Assembly: GCF_016859285.1 (NCBI RefSeq) | Contig: NC_053415.1 | Coordinates: 12,582,501 to 12,646,500 of the forward strand | DNA: 64,000 bases | Source of the DNA: Xiphias gladius | Taxonomy: Eukaryota > Chordata > Actinopteri > Istiophoriformes > Xiphiidae | Direction: 5' to 3' | In this document: piece by piece, positions 37,220 through 48,094 of the stretch | How the letters are laid out: the number at the start of each line of letters is the position of its first letter | Numbering within the stretch: the stretch's first letter is position 1 | Program-made: the position numbers and the translations under genes | Notes under the pieces: model-generated | What the model was told of the DNA's origin: nothing | The model's database searches: none | The model's input: the letters and a program-made list of their open reading frames with translations, nothing else

Positions 37220-38238
37220 GCTCACTGAAACTATAGTATCCCCTCTGCACTTTTTTAACCCATATTTGTCCAGCCTTTGTTTCTACACAGATTAGAGAAT
37301 TTAAGAATGATTTTCAATCTGCTAATGTGCATTTGCAGGACTTACAAAGCCAGCACTGTTCTCAGGCTGTTGTCAATGTCGTAGTAGCTACATTATTGTA
37401 AATAATATATAAGTGTACTTACAGAGTTGATTTATTGAATGAGGATTTCAATACATAACATTTTGCTATTCCTTGTGCCAAGCGGACCTTTGTATAGTCA
37501 AATCACTGCCATTAAAAAGACAACCAAGTGTGCCATCAAGCTAAAATTTTATTAATTTACTCCTAAATATGTTATATAAAGCAGATTGTATGTGATGTGC
37601 TTTGCTTTCAAAATCACATACAAAAGAAATTCCAACTTTACTGACAAAAAATACTGAGCCACTTATGTCAGCGTGACTGTGTGAGTCATGGGACCAGCGA
37701 TGTGTTCATTTCATGTTATTTACACACTGTGTAGGACTGAAACACTGCTTCTGTCATTCATTAATGCAACTGAACAGCAAATCACAAAATATCAATAAGC
37801 TGTTCATTATAGTGTGTAGAAATAAACTTTACAACTACTGTACTTGAATAGGAAAATCTGTAAAGACATATGAACTTGTGTATTATTTTGCTACTAGCGC
37901 TAGATCTCTATCTTCAATAAAATATTACTCAACTATGTCGTATTTGTTCAATGTAATGTGAATAGTTTTTTCAAATAAGCTATTAAGTAAAACAGACAAA
38001 TAGCAACCATTTACCGGAATAAAAAATGAAAAATGCTCTTAGAAAAGTCACATCTGGAAAATATCACTTAGATTTTTAGCTGTTGAACTCTTGTAAATTT
38101 TATAATGCTGTTAAACCATGAGCTCTTACCTTGAATATTTTTCATTGCCCACTAAATGAGAACATTACTGAGGATAATAAGCCAGGAACTGGTCCTAGAA
38201 CCAAATAAATGAACCATTTTAGATATTTTTCATATAAC
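37220..38238. other. Shared 3' region of convergent pfkl and six6os1
   Basis: No coding exon lies between the two stops. Plus-strand AATAAA signals occur at 37821-37826 and 37916-37921 (pfkl). Minus-strand AATAAA (TTTATT on plus) occurs at 37548-37553 and 37431-37436 (six6os1). If the distal signals are used, the two 3' UTRs overlap by several hundred bases. Confidence 0.5.
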
Positions 38239-41200
38239 TCAAAGGTTGAATGAAAATGGAAAAGCATCCCTGGTGTTATCTTTGTCTGTTGGCTGAGGGC
38301 TCTCGAAGGTGAAGGCAAACTTAAACTCTTCATTTTGCTCTGATTGGTCAAACAGGAAGTCAGGGCCTGAAAAATCATTTAAACACGTGTAGTTCAATGC
38401 AGGTAACACAAATCACAAAAAAGAGATTTGATTTGATACTTACAGGTTGAAAACCTTGATTCTGTGGTTTTCTGAAAAGAGATGAACTGTGTTTGGTATT
38501 TTTGTTCTAGCAGTACTGTATGAAAAGGGTCCCAGTAAAAAATGCAGTACCTTATCATTGAAAAAGGAGCCAGTAAAAGCAAAAGATGTGTCCTGCAAAG
38601 AAACCTGCAGGTAATTCCAAAACTAAGAAACATTGATTTCTGTCATATCGCTTACTCCTTTCGCGCGCCCCTCACCTCATCCTGTGATGTGCCCACATCA
38701 AATCCAAATCCAGAGAAGCCTGGGGTGCTGGGATCAGAGTTCAGAGAGAACAGGAAAGTTGGAGATCTGGTATCAGAGGCCCCTTGGTTTGGGGAACTGG
38801 CAGGGCTAAAGCTGAAGTAAACACATGACACATAGCTCTCGATAGCTGTCTTGGCAGCGATTTAAAGTGCTGGACAACTTAGACAAAACCTTACTGAAAT
38901 GGGAATGTTGTGGTGGAAGATGCAGCTCTCCTTTTTGATGGTGAGGACTGAGGAATAGTTTCATGAGATGATGACTGAGAAACAGCAGTGAGTCCCTCAT
39001 TGTCCTTTTTGCTTGGTGTCTGATCTTCATCTGCACCTACTCTTTCCTCTATCTTGTCCTCCACTGCCTCCTCTACCTCTGACACAGTAGATTGTTGTTC
39101 CTGTGCAGAAAACACCTTGAAAAATAGCTTGTCATGCAGTTTTTTTTTTGTTAAAAATTGGTTATCTACAAACCTGAGCCGAAATTACCCCTGATGATGT
39201 CATCAGGGTTACTTCCTCAGACTACAGAAAGCTCCCTCCAGAGCCACAGATGACATTACAAAAGTTTTCACAGGCTGAGTAGTACTCCTCGTGATGAGTA
39301 CACTGACTTTAAGTTGATTGTAACATGTAAAAGTGGAGTGTCTCTGTAAATAAAGGTTCTATCACCTCCACTATTTCACGGTGGATACAGTACAGTTCAA
39401 TATATTAGATATCAAAACCAGTACCTTAAAGATAGTTTAGGCAAGATACCAGCAGTAAGAGGGAAAATGTTTTTGGTAAAGTGGGAAAAGTAGCCATTTT
39501 AAGGTCAGTCTTACCAAGACTTGGTCCTGTATACTGGTTTCCTTTTCCTGCTTATCCATGTGCATCTCATCTGGCCAACTTTGCTCTGAAGAAATATGTA
39601 TTTTACTGATGAGGTTTTATGTAACATAAACACCAAAAAATAAAGAACATCGTCTGTAAAGGTGTTGGCATTCACTGAAATGCATATCAGACTTTTCTCT
39701 ACTTACCATCCAACTGTTTATATGACCACAGCTCACTGCTCGCGTCTTCTGGGTAAGGGCTGCAGGCGGTAGAATCCAGGACCTTGTGTTCCTCGTGAAT
39801 ATCTCCAGCATTTTCCTCTACGGATACTTTATGACGATTCTGCGACATCTGTTCATGTTTAACAGTTTGGCTACTTATAATATGATGCTCTTTTAGAACA
39901 AACAGCTTTGACTTAGTTTAGATTTTGCATAAATAGTGTTTACAATTGGCTTATAACTGCATTTTAAAAGTATTTCACGTTTTCTAGAATTTGGACAGGT
40001 TTAAAATGTCATCAATTTTGACTTATGACATCCAAATACCTTTGTCTGGTTGAGATGAAGAGAGGAGATGTCAATAGCAGAATAACTCTCCTCCTCTGTC
40101 TGAGGATCTGATTGTTTCTCTGGTTCTTTTATGGGCAGTTGGCCAGAGACACTAGAAAGAAAAACTGAGTCAATGGGAGGAAAAACTAAGCTTTGCAAGA
40201 GGCTATGTGGCATTATTCTTTATTATCTATAAGATTCACAGAAAGATACCTCTCTGATAATTTCTCAGTGGAAGTAGAATTGACTGCTGGGCCTGGTCAG
40301 ACAGAAAAAAGATCAACTGCATTAAGAGCTGTAAATATTTCAGCTCTACCAGAGCAAGATGTGATGTGATAAGAAGTTTATTACCAGTGAAATGGTCCAG
40401 CTCTGTCTGTTTCATTGTGATTTGTTCATCACAGGCCTTGATCCTACACTCAACTTCATCTTTTTCAGCCTGCAGCTTGAGGAGTTTCTGAGCCAGAGGA
40501 TGTTGGCAATAATATTCTTGATGTGACTGGAATATCTTTCTGTAGCTTGCAATCCTCTCTTCGTAGACTTCCCTTGTTGGGTTACAAATAAAGAGCAATT
40601 CAGCTTTGTCAATAAGGGCACACAAAAGATGCATTAGACATAATTCAACACCATAGCTAAGTGAACCCACATGTCATGGTTGTAGCTGGATTTTCTGCTC
40701 TCAAGGTCTGCTTTCAGCCTCTGCTCATACTGAAGAAGCAGGCTGTTAGTCGCCTTCATGCTGATGTTACACAGATGACAAGCGGTAATATATGAATATC
40801 TATACTATACGGCACTGTTTATGTTAAGTAAAATGTACATTTGATTATGCGTCACCTTGATCCATAATGGCTTGGCCTAGTCATCATACCTTTTTGCATT
40901 TGCTTTATTATGTATCACAGAGCTCTGCTTCACCCTGATTTCTTCCTCAAGTTGCCTGATATTTCTGTGAATTGTTTCAATGTAAGACCTTCTCTCAGCA
41001 ATGTCAGCTCTGAACACTGTTGACAAATATATAAACACAGCACAAAATGCTATGACATTAAAAAAAACCAAAAAAAAACAAACCATGATGTGTGCCTTTG
41101 GGCTAGTTTGTTATAGCCAGTCTTTCATACAGGCGTTTAATTTTTTATTGGCATACCTATAGTTTGTTGGGTGATTTCTTTCTTCTTTTGAGAAAGCTCT

Positions 41201-41465
41201 CGAGTTTGAAGAGCTACAAAATACAAATGACAGTTATCTTATATCTTTAAAGTGCTATTATCTTATGAAGTTGCTCACTTGAATTAGCTTAGGCTGTCAG
41301 TTACTCCCCCCTTAGCCAAGCAGCTAACGTTAGCTGACGTTAAACCTTTACAAAGCTCAAGTTACAACAGAAGAACAACATTCACATACGATAAACGCAA
41401 AAGCCGAACACACCGATATGAAAGAGGAGGGTGTCGACATTACGAAGTGAATACTGGTCGTTCAT
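38239..41465 (-). CDS. six6os1: SIX6OS1/C14orf39-like synaptonemal-complex central-element protein
   Basis: Known SIX6OS1 binds SYCE1 in the central element of the synaptonemal complex and is needed for synapsis and crossovers in meiosis. Fourteen exons join in phase to 473 residues: 41465-41414, 41213-41157, 41016-40890, 40760-40671, 40572-40385, 40292-40250, 40151-40040, 39848-39707, 39585-39515, 39100-38895, 38811-38676, 38592-38551, 38471-38444, 38366-38239. It starts MND..LL like the human protein as I recall it. At residue 112 it has YEERIASYRKIFQ...P, then a spaced E..E...R..AC.EQ..M pattern, at nearly the same residue number as in the human protein. Residues 1 to about 165 are rich in charged heptad-like sequence. 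The middle is acidic and low-complexity, and the C-terminus is Phe-rich (FSFSPAS, FKFAFTFE, ending FPFSFNL). The human protein is longer (about 587). The assignment rests on remembered sequence; another coiled-coil protein is possible. Confidence 0.65.
39190..39362 (+). repeat. Dispersed repeat family B, copy 2
   Basis: Shares its order of phrases with 34363-34485 and extends further 5' ('ctgatgatgtcatcagggtt'). It lies in a six6os1 intron, antisense to that gene. Two copies within 5 kb are in neighbouring genes. Confidence 0.55.
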
Positions 41466-42377
41466 TTTCACACCGGCGTTAGCGACGTTAGCTGATCCCC
41501 GTCTCAGCTGCCAAGCGGGAGGCCGTTGGGGTCAACTGTGTCAGACGTTAGGAGAAGCAGTTTTGACGCAAAAATGACTTTCATGAGTCCGGCCAGGGAA
41601 TTCACGTCGCGACCTATTTCAATCACGAGAACCACGATATAAGTTTTACCATGAGCTTTTAAGTGCCATGCTGATATTAGCCACTAGTGTTATATCAGTA
41701 ACCTCGTCTCAAGTCGGCGTGATATGCCGTAAGGGTTCACTTGAGGATCTTTCACTTCAACTGAAACTGACTTTTGGTTTAACTAACCATTTGTACATTT
41801 GGGCAGACGTTTTATAATCAGTCAGCTATTCTGAATAGTCGATGGTCATATAAAAGTGACCCTGACTTTATTAAGAAAGAACTGAATGATTAATAATTTG
41901 GTCTTACATGAAAGCTAGTGACCTCTCATACTTGTACATATTTAACCTGTACTGATTTTTTTATACATTGCCTAATTATGTATTTGTTTATTTACTTACT
42001 TAACTGTGTTCAAACCATGTGGCGCTTCTAGCCCATATAGATGTTGATACAACTTACTTAAAATAAAATTTCAGGGGTTTTGAAGTTGTCATATTGGCTA
42101 TTCAACTGAGGGAATTGCTGCTCATGCGGTAGCCTCGCTTCATCTTTGCGTATATGATTGTCATTTATTTATGCTCTTAATTTAAGAATGGTTTGCTGTG
42201 GTCGGCATTTTCCTTGAGACAATCCTATCAGCACGTTCACATGACAGCGGTGGGGTCACGGACGGTGGGGCTTGGTCACGCGACTGGTGTGGCAGAGGTT
42301 AGAGAGGCGGGCTTAGTGCCATTCTCGAAATCACTTTTTGCGTAGCGCATCTGTGTCGGCGAAGAGACATTGCTGTG
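41466..42377. promoter_or_regulatory. Divergent intergenic region between six6os1 and tmem169
   Basis: About 0.9 kb separates the six6os1 start codon (minus) from the tmem169 first exon (plus). CGs are enriched at both ends (41430-41560 and 42230-42470) with an AT-rich middle. There is no coding sequence or clear TATA box. It is either one bidirectional promoter or two adjacent CG-rich promoters. Confidence 0.45.
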
Positions 42378-42471
42378 ATGCACGGGCTCCTGCCAAGCGT
42401 CGAGACAGACTCGGCGATTTCTCCTCGCACGGCGCTGTTTATCCACCCGATGCCCGTCCAGTCTGTGCAGG
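42378..42471 (+). other. tmem169: tmem169 exon 1, 5' UTR or N-terminal extension
   Basis: A CG-rich segment ends in a strong donor (G|GTAAGG, 42472). From the ATG at 42378 it is open for 31 codons plus one base. If spliced to a weak AG acceptor at 43214-43215, the frame continues through GGT GAG AGC into the usual tmem169 ATG at 43224, adding 34 residues. That acceptor lacks a polypyrimidine tract, so the exon may simply be 5' UTR. The true 5' end is upstream and not set. Confidence 0.45.
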
Positions 42472-43037
42472 GTAAGGTTACTCTTTAGTTGCAATTCTAG
42501 TCACCGTACATGTTGTTCGCCGGCTGGCGTCTGCAGACAAAGAGCGGACATGGGTGGGATTTAAATGGGAGGGGATCAGCTGTATGAAGAATGGGTTGTT
42601 TTTGTCGATATCACCCCCCCCTTATGGTATCATATTATGCATTCTTTTGGAGGGGGGGGGGGGGTGCCGCAATCCGTTTGTGAATGGTGTAGTTTTTTTC
42701 TGTCATTATGTTTGTAAAGAGCAGGATAGGATGATGGTCATAGACCGAGCTCCGGGCATTTCCACTGAGAGTATCTGTGCACTGTCATGCAAAAGAGGGA
42801 CAACCCCCCCCCTGTTTTGAGCAAATCCATCATGCTTTGTTTGTCATCTCTCTAGTGCGATTTGGTCTCTCTCTGTTCAGGTACTTTGATGCCATTAGAT
42901 CAATACTCAAGTGACATTTGATAGATGTTATTAGTCATGATCATAGAATAGGCGACTGTGCAGGATCTAGACCAGGATCACTGTACATACAGGGTTATTG
43001 TGACTGTAAAAAAATCAAACCGGCTTTTAATTGCATT

Positions 43038-43059
43038 CTCTCTCTCTCTCTCTCTCTCT
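43038..43059 (+). repeat. Short (CT)n tract
   Basis: A CT run of about 11 units in tmem169 intron 1. A poly-G run of about 13 bp lies nearby at 42652-42664. Confidence 0.85.
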
Positions 43060-43223
43060 CGTTTACGTGTATGCGCTTTTATCAATTTGCATTCAGCTGG
43101 AAATATTCATTAGACTGAAAACTTAAACACAATGGGTGGACATTGTGCTGCTCCAGACTTCACTAGTCTCCATATATAACCATATATAAAAGAGTCAAAG
43201 AGTTTGCTGGATCAGGTGAGAGC

Positions 43224-44599
43224 ATGGCACAGGTAGAGGAGCCTCAAACCCAAGGAGAGGGCAGCCCCCAGATGATCTCCTTAAGATCAGACATTTCAGG
43301 GAACCATGTGGACGATGGAGAAGTGGGACCCTCTCTAAGGCGGAAGCGGAGGAAGAAGAAAGACCTGCGTCCAGAGTCCATCATCGTTTACCGCTCTGAA
43401 ATGGAGAAGGCACCTGGAGAGGACCAAGGTGGTGAGGAAGGAGCAGAGAGGAGCACTGAGGAGGGAGCTAAATTCCTCTGCACGCCTACAGGCGAGGGTG
43501 AGAGGGGTGAAATATTCTGTTAACATCATGAAGCCACGTGCCAGCCTATTATTCCTGGAGGAAGGGATCTCTCATTTGAACAATTCATTGGTGTTTGACA
43601 TACAGTGTACCAAGCAATTTTTACCTTGCAAATCAGGTATATGTAAAAAAAACTAAGGAAGGTTTATTGTGAAATGATGTACTTAAAGTGAGTCTATGAC
43701 AATGATGGGATGGCATCACATTAAATACTTCTAAATTTAGAAAAGAAAAAACATGAATTAATCTCAGTCAACCGCATGTCTACGTTAAGGTACAGTAAAT
43801 AGACTTTTTAGAGTGTTTCACTCTGCTACACATAAGTCTCCATGGTCCTACTTTGGTTTATCTTAGTTTAGTTCCCAATAAATAGGACACACAAATGAAG
43901 GGAACCTTATTTTGTGTTATCTGTCAGATGGGTAAAAGTCTTATATCATATTATCTCTTAACAGGTGGAGGCTGGAGCCTTCCTCCAGACAGCCGTTACG
44001 TGACCCTGACAGGCACCATCACCCGGGGCAAGAAGAAGGGTCAGGTGGTGGACATACATGTCACTTTGACAGAGAAGGAAATCAGGGATCTGGCCAAGTC
44101 AAAGGAACGTCTTGATGCAGAGTGTGAGGCGGGGGAAGGCTCTAAGGGCACCTGCAGCTTAGGTGTGTGCCAGGGACCCCATGTTGTCCTGTGGAGCATC
44201 TCCTGCGCCCCTGTGATTTTCCTCCTCTCCTTCATCACCTCCTTCTACTACGGCACTCTCACCTGGTACAATGTCTTCCTGGTGTACAATGAGGAGCGGA
44301 CATTCTGGCACAAGATTACAATATGCCCCTTCCTCATCATCTTCTACCCCATGCTCATCATGCCCATGGCGCTGTCTCTGGCTCTCTACTCTGCTGTGGT
44401 GCAGGTGTCCTGGGCCTTCAGCGAGTGGTGGCAGGCAGTGCGAGACCTGGAGAAAGGCTTCTGTGGCTGGGCCTGTGGGAAGCTGGGACTGGAGGACTGT
44501 TCCCCCTACAGCATAGTGGAGCTGCTCGACTCTGACACTGTTTCTGGCACTCTGCAGAGCAAGGCGCCCAGTGAACTCGCCCAGACATCATCAGTGTGA
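43224..44599 (+). CDS. tmem169: Transmembrane protein 169, complete
   Basis: A conserved vertebrate membrane protein of poorly known function. Two coding exons (43224-43497 and 43965-44599) join across a GGT codon to 302 residues (human 297). The N-terminal half is cytosolic-like, with the basic RRKRRKKKDLRPESIIVYRS and an acidic stretch. The family core PPDSRYVTLTGTITRGKKKG and DIHVTLTEKE follows. Two hydrophobic segments are near residues 165-188 (VVLWSISCAPVIFLL...) and 208-232, separated by YYGTLTWYNVFLVYNEERTFW. The C-terminus has EKGFCGWACGKLGLEDCSPYSIVELL, close to human. It lies next to xrcc5 as in other vertebrates, which supports orthology. An 89-bp piece of the last exon is repeated downstream at 44800-44888. 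Confidence 0.95.
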
Positions 44600-44799
44600 A
44601 ACAGGGTGACGCTGAGGTCCAAGGCACATATTGATGATGGCGTCAAAGTTGCAAGTGCTTTTAATAATTTGATTGATATTCATCACGAGTTTGGGTCCAT
44701 CATAAAAGACAAACAAGTGCCAGAAAGTTCAATTTAATCACAGAAAACTGAGCTTAAAGGTTCATTTCTGACCTTGGAAATAGTTTGATGAAAACTCCA

Positions 44800-44888
44800 T
44801 CTACTCTGCTGTGGTGCAGGTGTCCTGGGCCTTCAGCGAGTGGTGGCAGGCAGTGCGAGACCTGGAGAAAGGCTTCTTTGGCTGGGCC
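44800..44888 (+). pseudogene. tmem169: Duplicated fragment of tmem169 coding exon
   Basis: These 89 bases match 44385-44473 of the last coding exon at 88 of 89 positions (G to T at the base matching 44463). The source encodes the end of TM2 and the start of the EKGFCGW motif. The copy has no start codon, is followed by unrelated sequence, and lies 201 bp after the stop, probably inside the 3' UTR. Confidence 0.9.
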
Positions 44889-46633
44889 ACAGAAGCCACT
44901 TACTCGACTAATTGAAGGGTCCACTTACTTGACTAATTGAGCAAACTCCATCTGCTGATGAAGGCCTTGAGATTTTGCTGAAAGTTCCAGAAGAAACAAA
45001 TTCTAAGGAACGTTCGATAAGAATTTATTGTCAAAATAAGAGAGAAGTATTTTTAAACTACTCAACTATGCTTTTCTGTAAAGGATAACTTATTAAACAC
45101 TGCCTGAACTGTCCTAAGGGGCTGAACTATTGTTACAAAGTTGTAAAGCACTGAACTCTGAGCCAGGGAGTGGATATTATGGGTAATTTTTTACTTACAG
45201 GTTGTTATGGTCATCACAGCTCCCATCAGAGCATTAAATTGCCTCCAGTAATTATAGAAAAGCACTGCGACTCAAAGATCTTCTTATACATTCAGTATAG
45301 ACCTTGAATCCTACAGTTTTCATAAACTGGCTGTGGACACTGATAGACGCTTTATTGGAGGCCTCCAAGTTAAATCAAGTTTCACTTCATCTGTAAATAT
45401 CTGTAATTAAATGTATGTGATCACTGTGCCGTGCACTGACATCAAAAACAGCATGCATTTCAAAGGAAACTCCGTTTTGTATGTGAAGTTGTACTTGAAA
45501 CAAGGCTGGAGTACCAACTTGGAAAATTGGACATTATTGGGCAACTGCTCCAGTGCCACAGATCCGGGTTTAATGTGTGTCAGTTTCTTTGGGAATTTGA
45601 TTAATTACTAATTTAATTGGGAATATGCACCACTGAGCACAACACTGATTAAAACAATAAGCATCTGAACATGGTCAAATGCCTTGTTGAGGGATTCTGT
45701 GTCAGCATCGAGTTTTTAAAGGACAAGGCTGTTGTTACTCTGTATTTTTCTTGCTGTCAACCAAACCCACGAATGTAGATCTCAAAATAATCTACAGAGT
45801 GCGTGTTTAGGGTAATGAAGGAACCCAGTGCACCAGTGTGGCTCATTGTTGTGTTTTATAAAAATTTGGAGAACAATGACAGTCTATGACACAGAGGAAT
45901 TAGCAACATCAGTCTTTTCATAGGATTTATTGACAATAAGAAAAAAATATAGATTATTCCAAGCCCTATCCTTTAAAACGTGTATTATTCCCTATGATAT
46001 TATGCTAACGGTGCATATTAACAGATTTGTGTTTCATCCAATCATCTCAAACATTCTGAAACACATTAAAACTTGTGGGTAGAAAGTATCCTAACATGTT
46101 AGTACTTGTTGGTTTCTGGGCCTCTAAACTAATTATAATTAAGCTGCCATGTGTAGTGTGCTTGGAGTCTACTGAGTACATAAACAATGCACAGAGAGTA
46201 GGAGGAAGAGAAGTAGGAGATATTTTTGCCACAGGGCCCTCTAGGGAGTTAACTCAGCCATGATTTGAAGCCATAGTCAGGGCAAGCTGACAAATCAAGT
46301 ATTTCTATGGTGAATTTGTGTTTGTTTTTTGTTTTTTTCAATGTCATGTTTTCATACGTTCAAGACACCATCAAACAGATGTTTGTGATCTTAAACTACT
46401 TGTGCTGTCTTCACAGGTTTGGTCCACACATGAGTAAAATGAAGTTCTCTGTAATTTTCTATCTGAGAATTCCTGTTACATATCAACACATTCATCTTTT
46501 AGATGTTGCTTTAATTTATTTTAAATATTGAAGTCTAGTACACTTTCTGAAATTCCTGTAGCAAGGTGTTTTATACTCTGGCAATTTGACATAAATGTAT
46601 TGCAAACTGCTACCATGAACTGATTGAAACACA

Positions 46634-46669
46634 TATGTAGTGTTTCAACATAGATTGAAACACTACATA
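46634..46669. repeat. Perfect 15-bp inverted repeat, 6-nt loop
   Basis: The arm 46634-46648 (tatgtagtgtttcaa) is the exact reverse complement of 46655-46669, around the loop 'cataga'. It lies upstream of the AATAAA at 46871. No run of T follows and no function is known. Confidence 0.85.
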
Positions 46670-47739
46670 CCCACACACACATGGGGGTTGGTTTAAATAG
46701 ATCAGACGGTTTAAATATTTGTTGATTCAAATGTTTATAATTAGACTTAATTTAACTTTACTTTCTTACAGGCAAAGACATGAATCAGTGGTTGTGGATT
46801 GAATCTGTATTCCACATTAGGCTACATGTTGAGAATCCACAATATGCAAAGTGAAGAATCACACAAATTCAATAAAGTGTTGTATCATTACATTGCAATT
46901 ATGTGGTAACTTTAAAATTTAAATTGTGGAAAACAACATCTTGTTTACAAGTCCGCATACATCCCTGCATGGTGCACACAGATGCATAGTTTGGTGGGAT
47001 TTGAGATCTGATTACTGGCACCCTGGTGTTACATTGGGGTGCTTACTGAAGAAAATCCATATGTCCCAATGCAAGCTCAGCAGTGTGCCAAATACAGTAT
47101 GTTAGAGAAAAGCACTGCCAGGGTGAATACATGCTTACCAGCTTGTACTGTCCTGTTTACTCTCCCATTTTGTTAAACTAACTTTAAAACACCTTGAAGT
47201 TAAAACGCAGGAACATAGCCCGAGGGTTACAACTGGACAAATGAGCTAGGGCCACGGCTACTATGTAATTGAGGACAGTGAGGTCCGGTCCATGTCCTCA
47301 TACCATTTATGAGGGTTTTTGAGGGTTTCAGTATTTTTTCCAAAATATTTTTATTCCTAGCAGTATTAAGAATGTTTATGTACATACCTTATTTTCCTAT
47401 TTTTATGTAGGAAAAGAAAACCTAAAGAAAATAGAATTAAAATTAATACATATAAATGAGAAATCCATTTAATTCAACATTTTTGCATTTTGGGGGGAGT
47501 ATGTCAGGTATGCTTTGAATATTTTGTATATTCACTAATCTACGTTTATTTATATATTTTTTCATTAATTTTTATTACTTTTTTATATATTTAGTATTTT
47601 TTATACATTTATTTATTACTTTTCTTCAATGTATATTATTGAAAATATGTCATTATTATTACGCATTTATTTTTGTAGTTTCATTCATTTATTTATCTGT
47701 ATTTTTATTTGACCTCAATATTTCTGAAATCCCTGCTGC

Positions 47740-48094
47740 GGCCGAGAAATGAGCGGCCAGTCGATTTGCGCCGTGTCCAATTTCTCTCCGTGCACGGTGC
47801 CGTAGGAAACGCTGGAGGGCGTTTGACCTACATCTTAATATGGCATATCGGGAGCTCACGAACACCGCGAGTGACATTATCAGAGCGTGCCCCGGGTCCA
47901 CCGTGTTTTGCTGGGCGGGGCATGGCGTAAGTTACGGCGGGCAACCGACCGTATGGATCCGCGTGAAGCGCGCCGAGACGACTGCGGAAAAAAAAAATCT
48001 CGCTGTGAACGCGAACCTCGTTTGGGCCGTCCACAGTTTCCCTCCGGAGCCATAACAGAGTGACACATAGTCTTCGGGAGAGGGAAAGAAGAAG
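47740..48094 (+). promoter_or_regulatory. xrcc5: xrcc5 promoter and 5' UTR
   Basis: A CG-rich block (about 47740-48060) rises sharply from AT-rich DNA and ends at the xrcc5 start codon. No TATA box is evident, as expected for a housekeeping gene. Open frames on both strands reflect composition only. Confidence 0.6.

Larger units (their letters stand above)
44600..47700 (+). other. tmem169 3' region and intergenic DNA before xrcc5
   Basis: There is no coding gene here. The content is the duplicated tmem169 segment (44800-44888), a small direct repeat (about 44896-44940), a perfect hairpin (46634-46669), an AATAAA at 46871-46876 that may end a long tmem169 3' UTR, and very AT-rich sequence at 47330-47700. 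The open frames are unremarkable. Confidence 0.5.
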
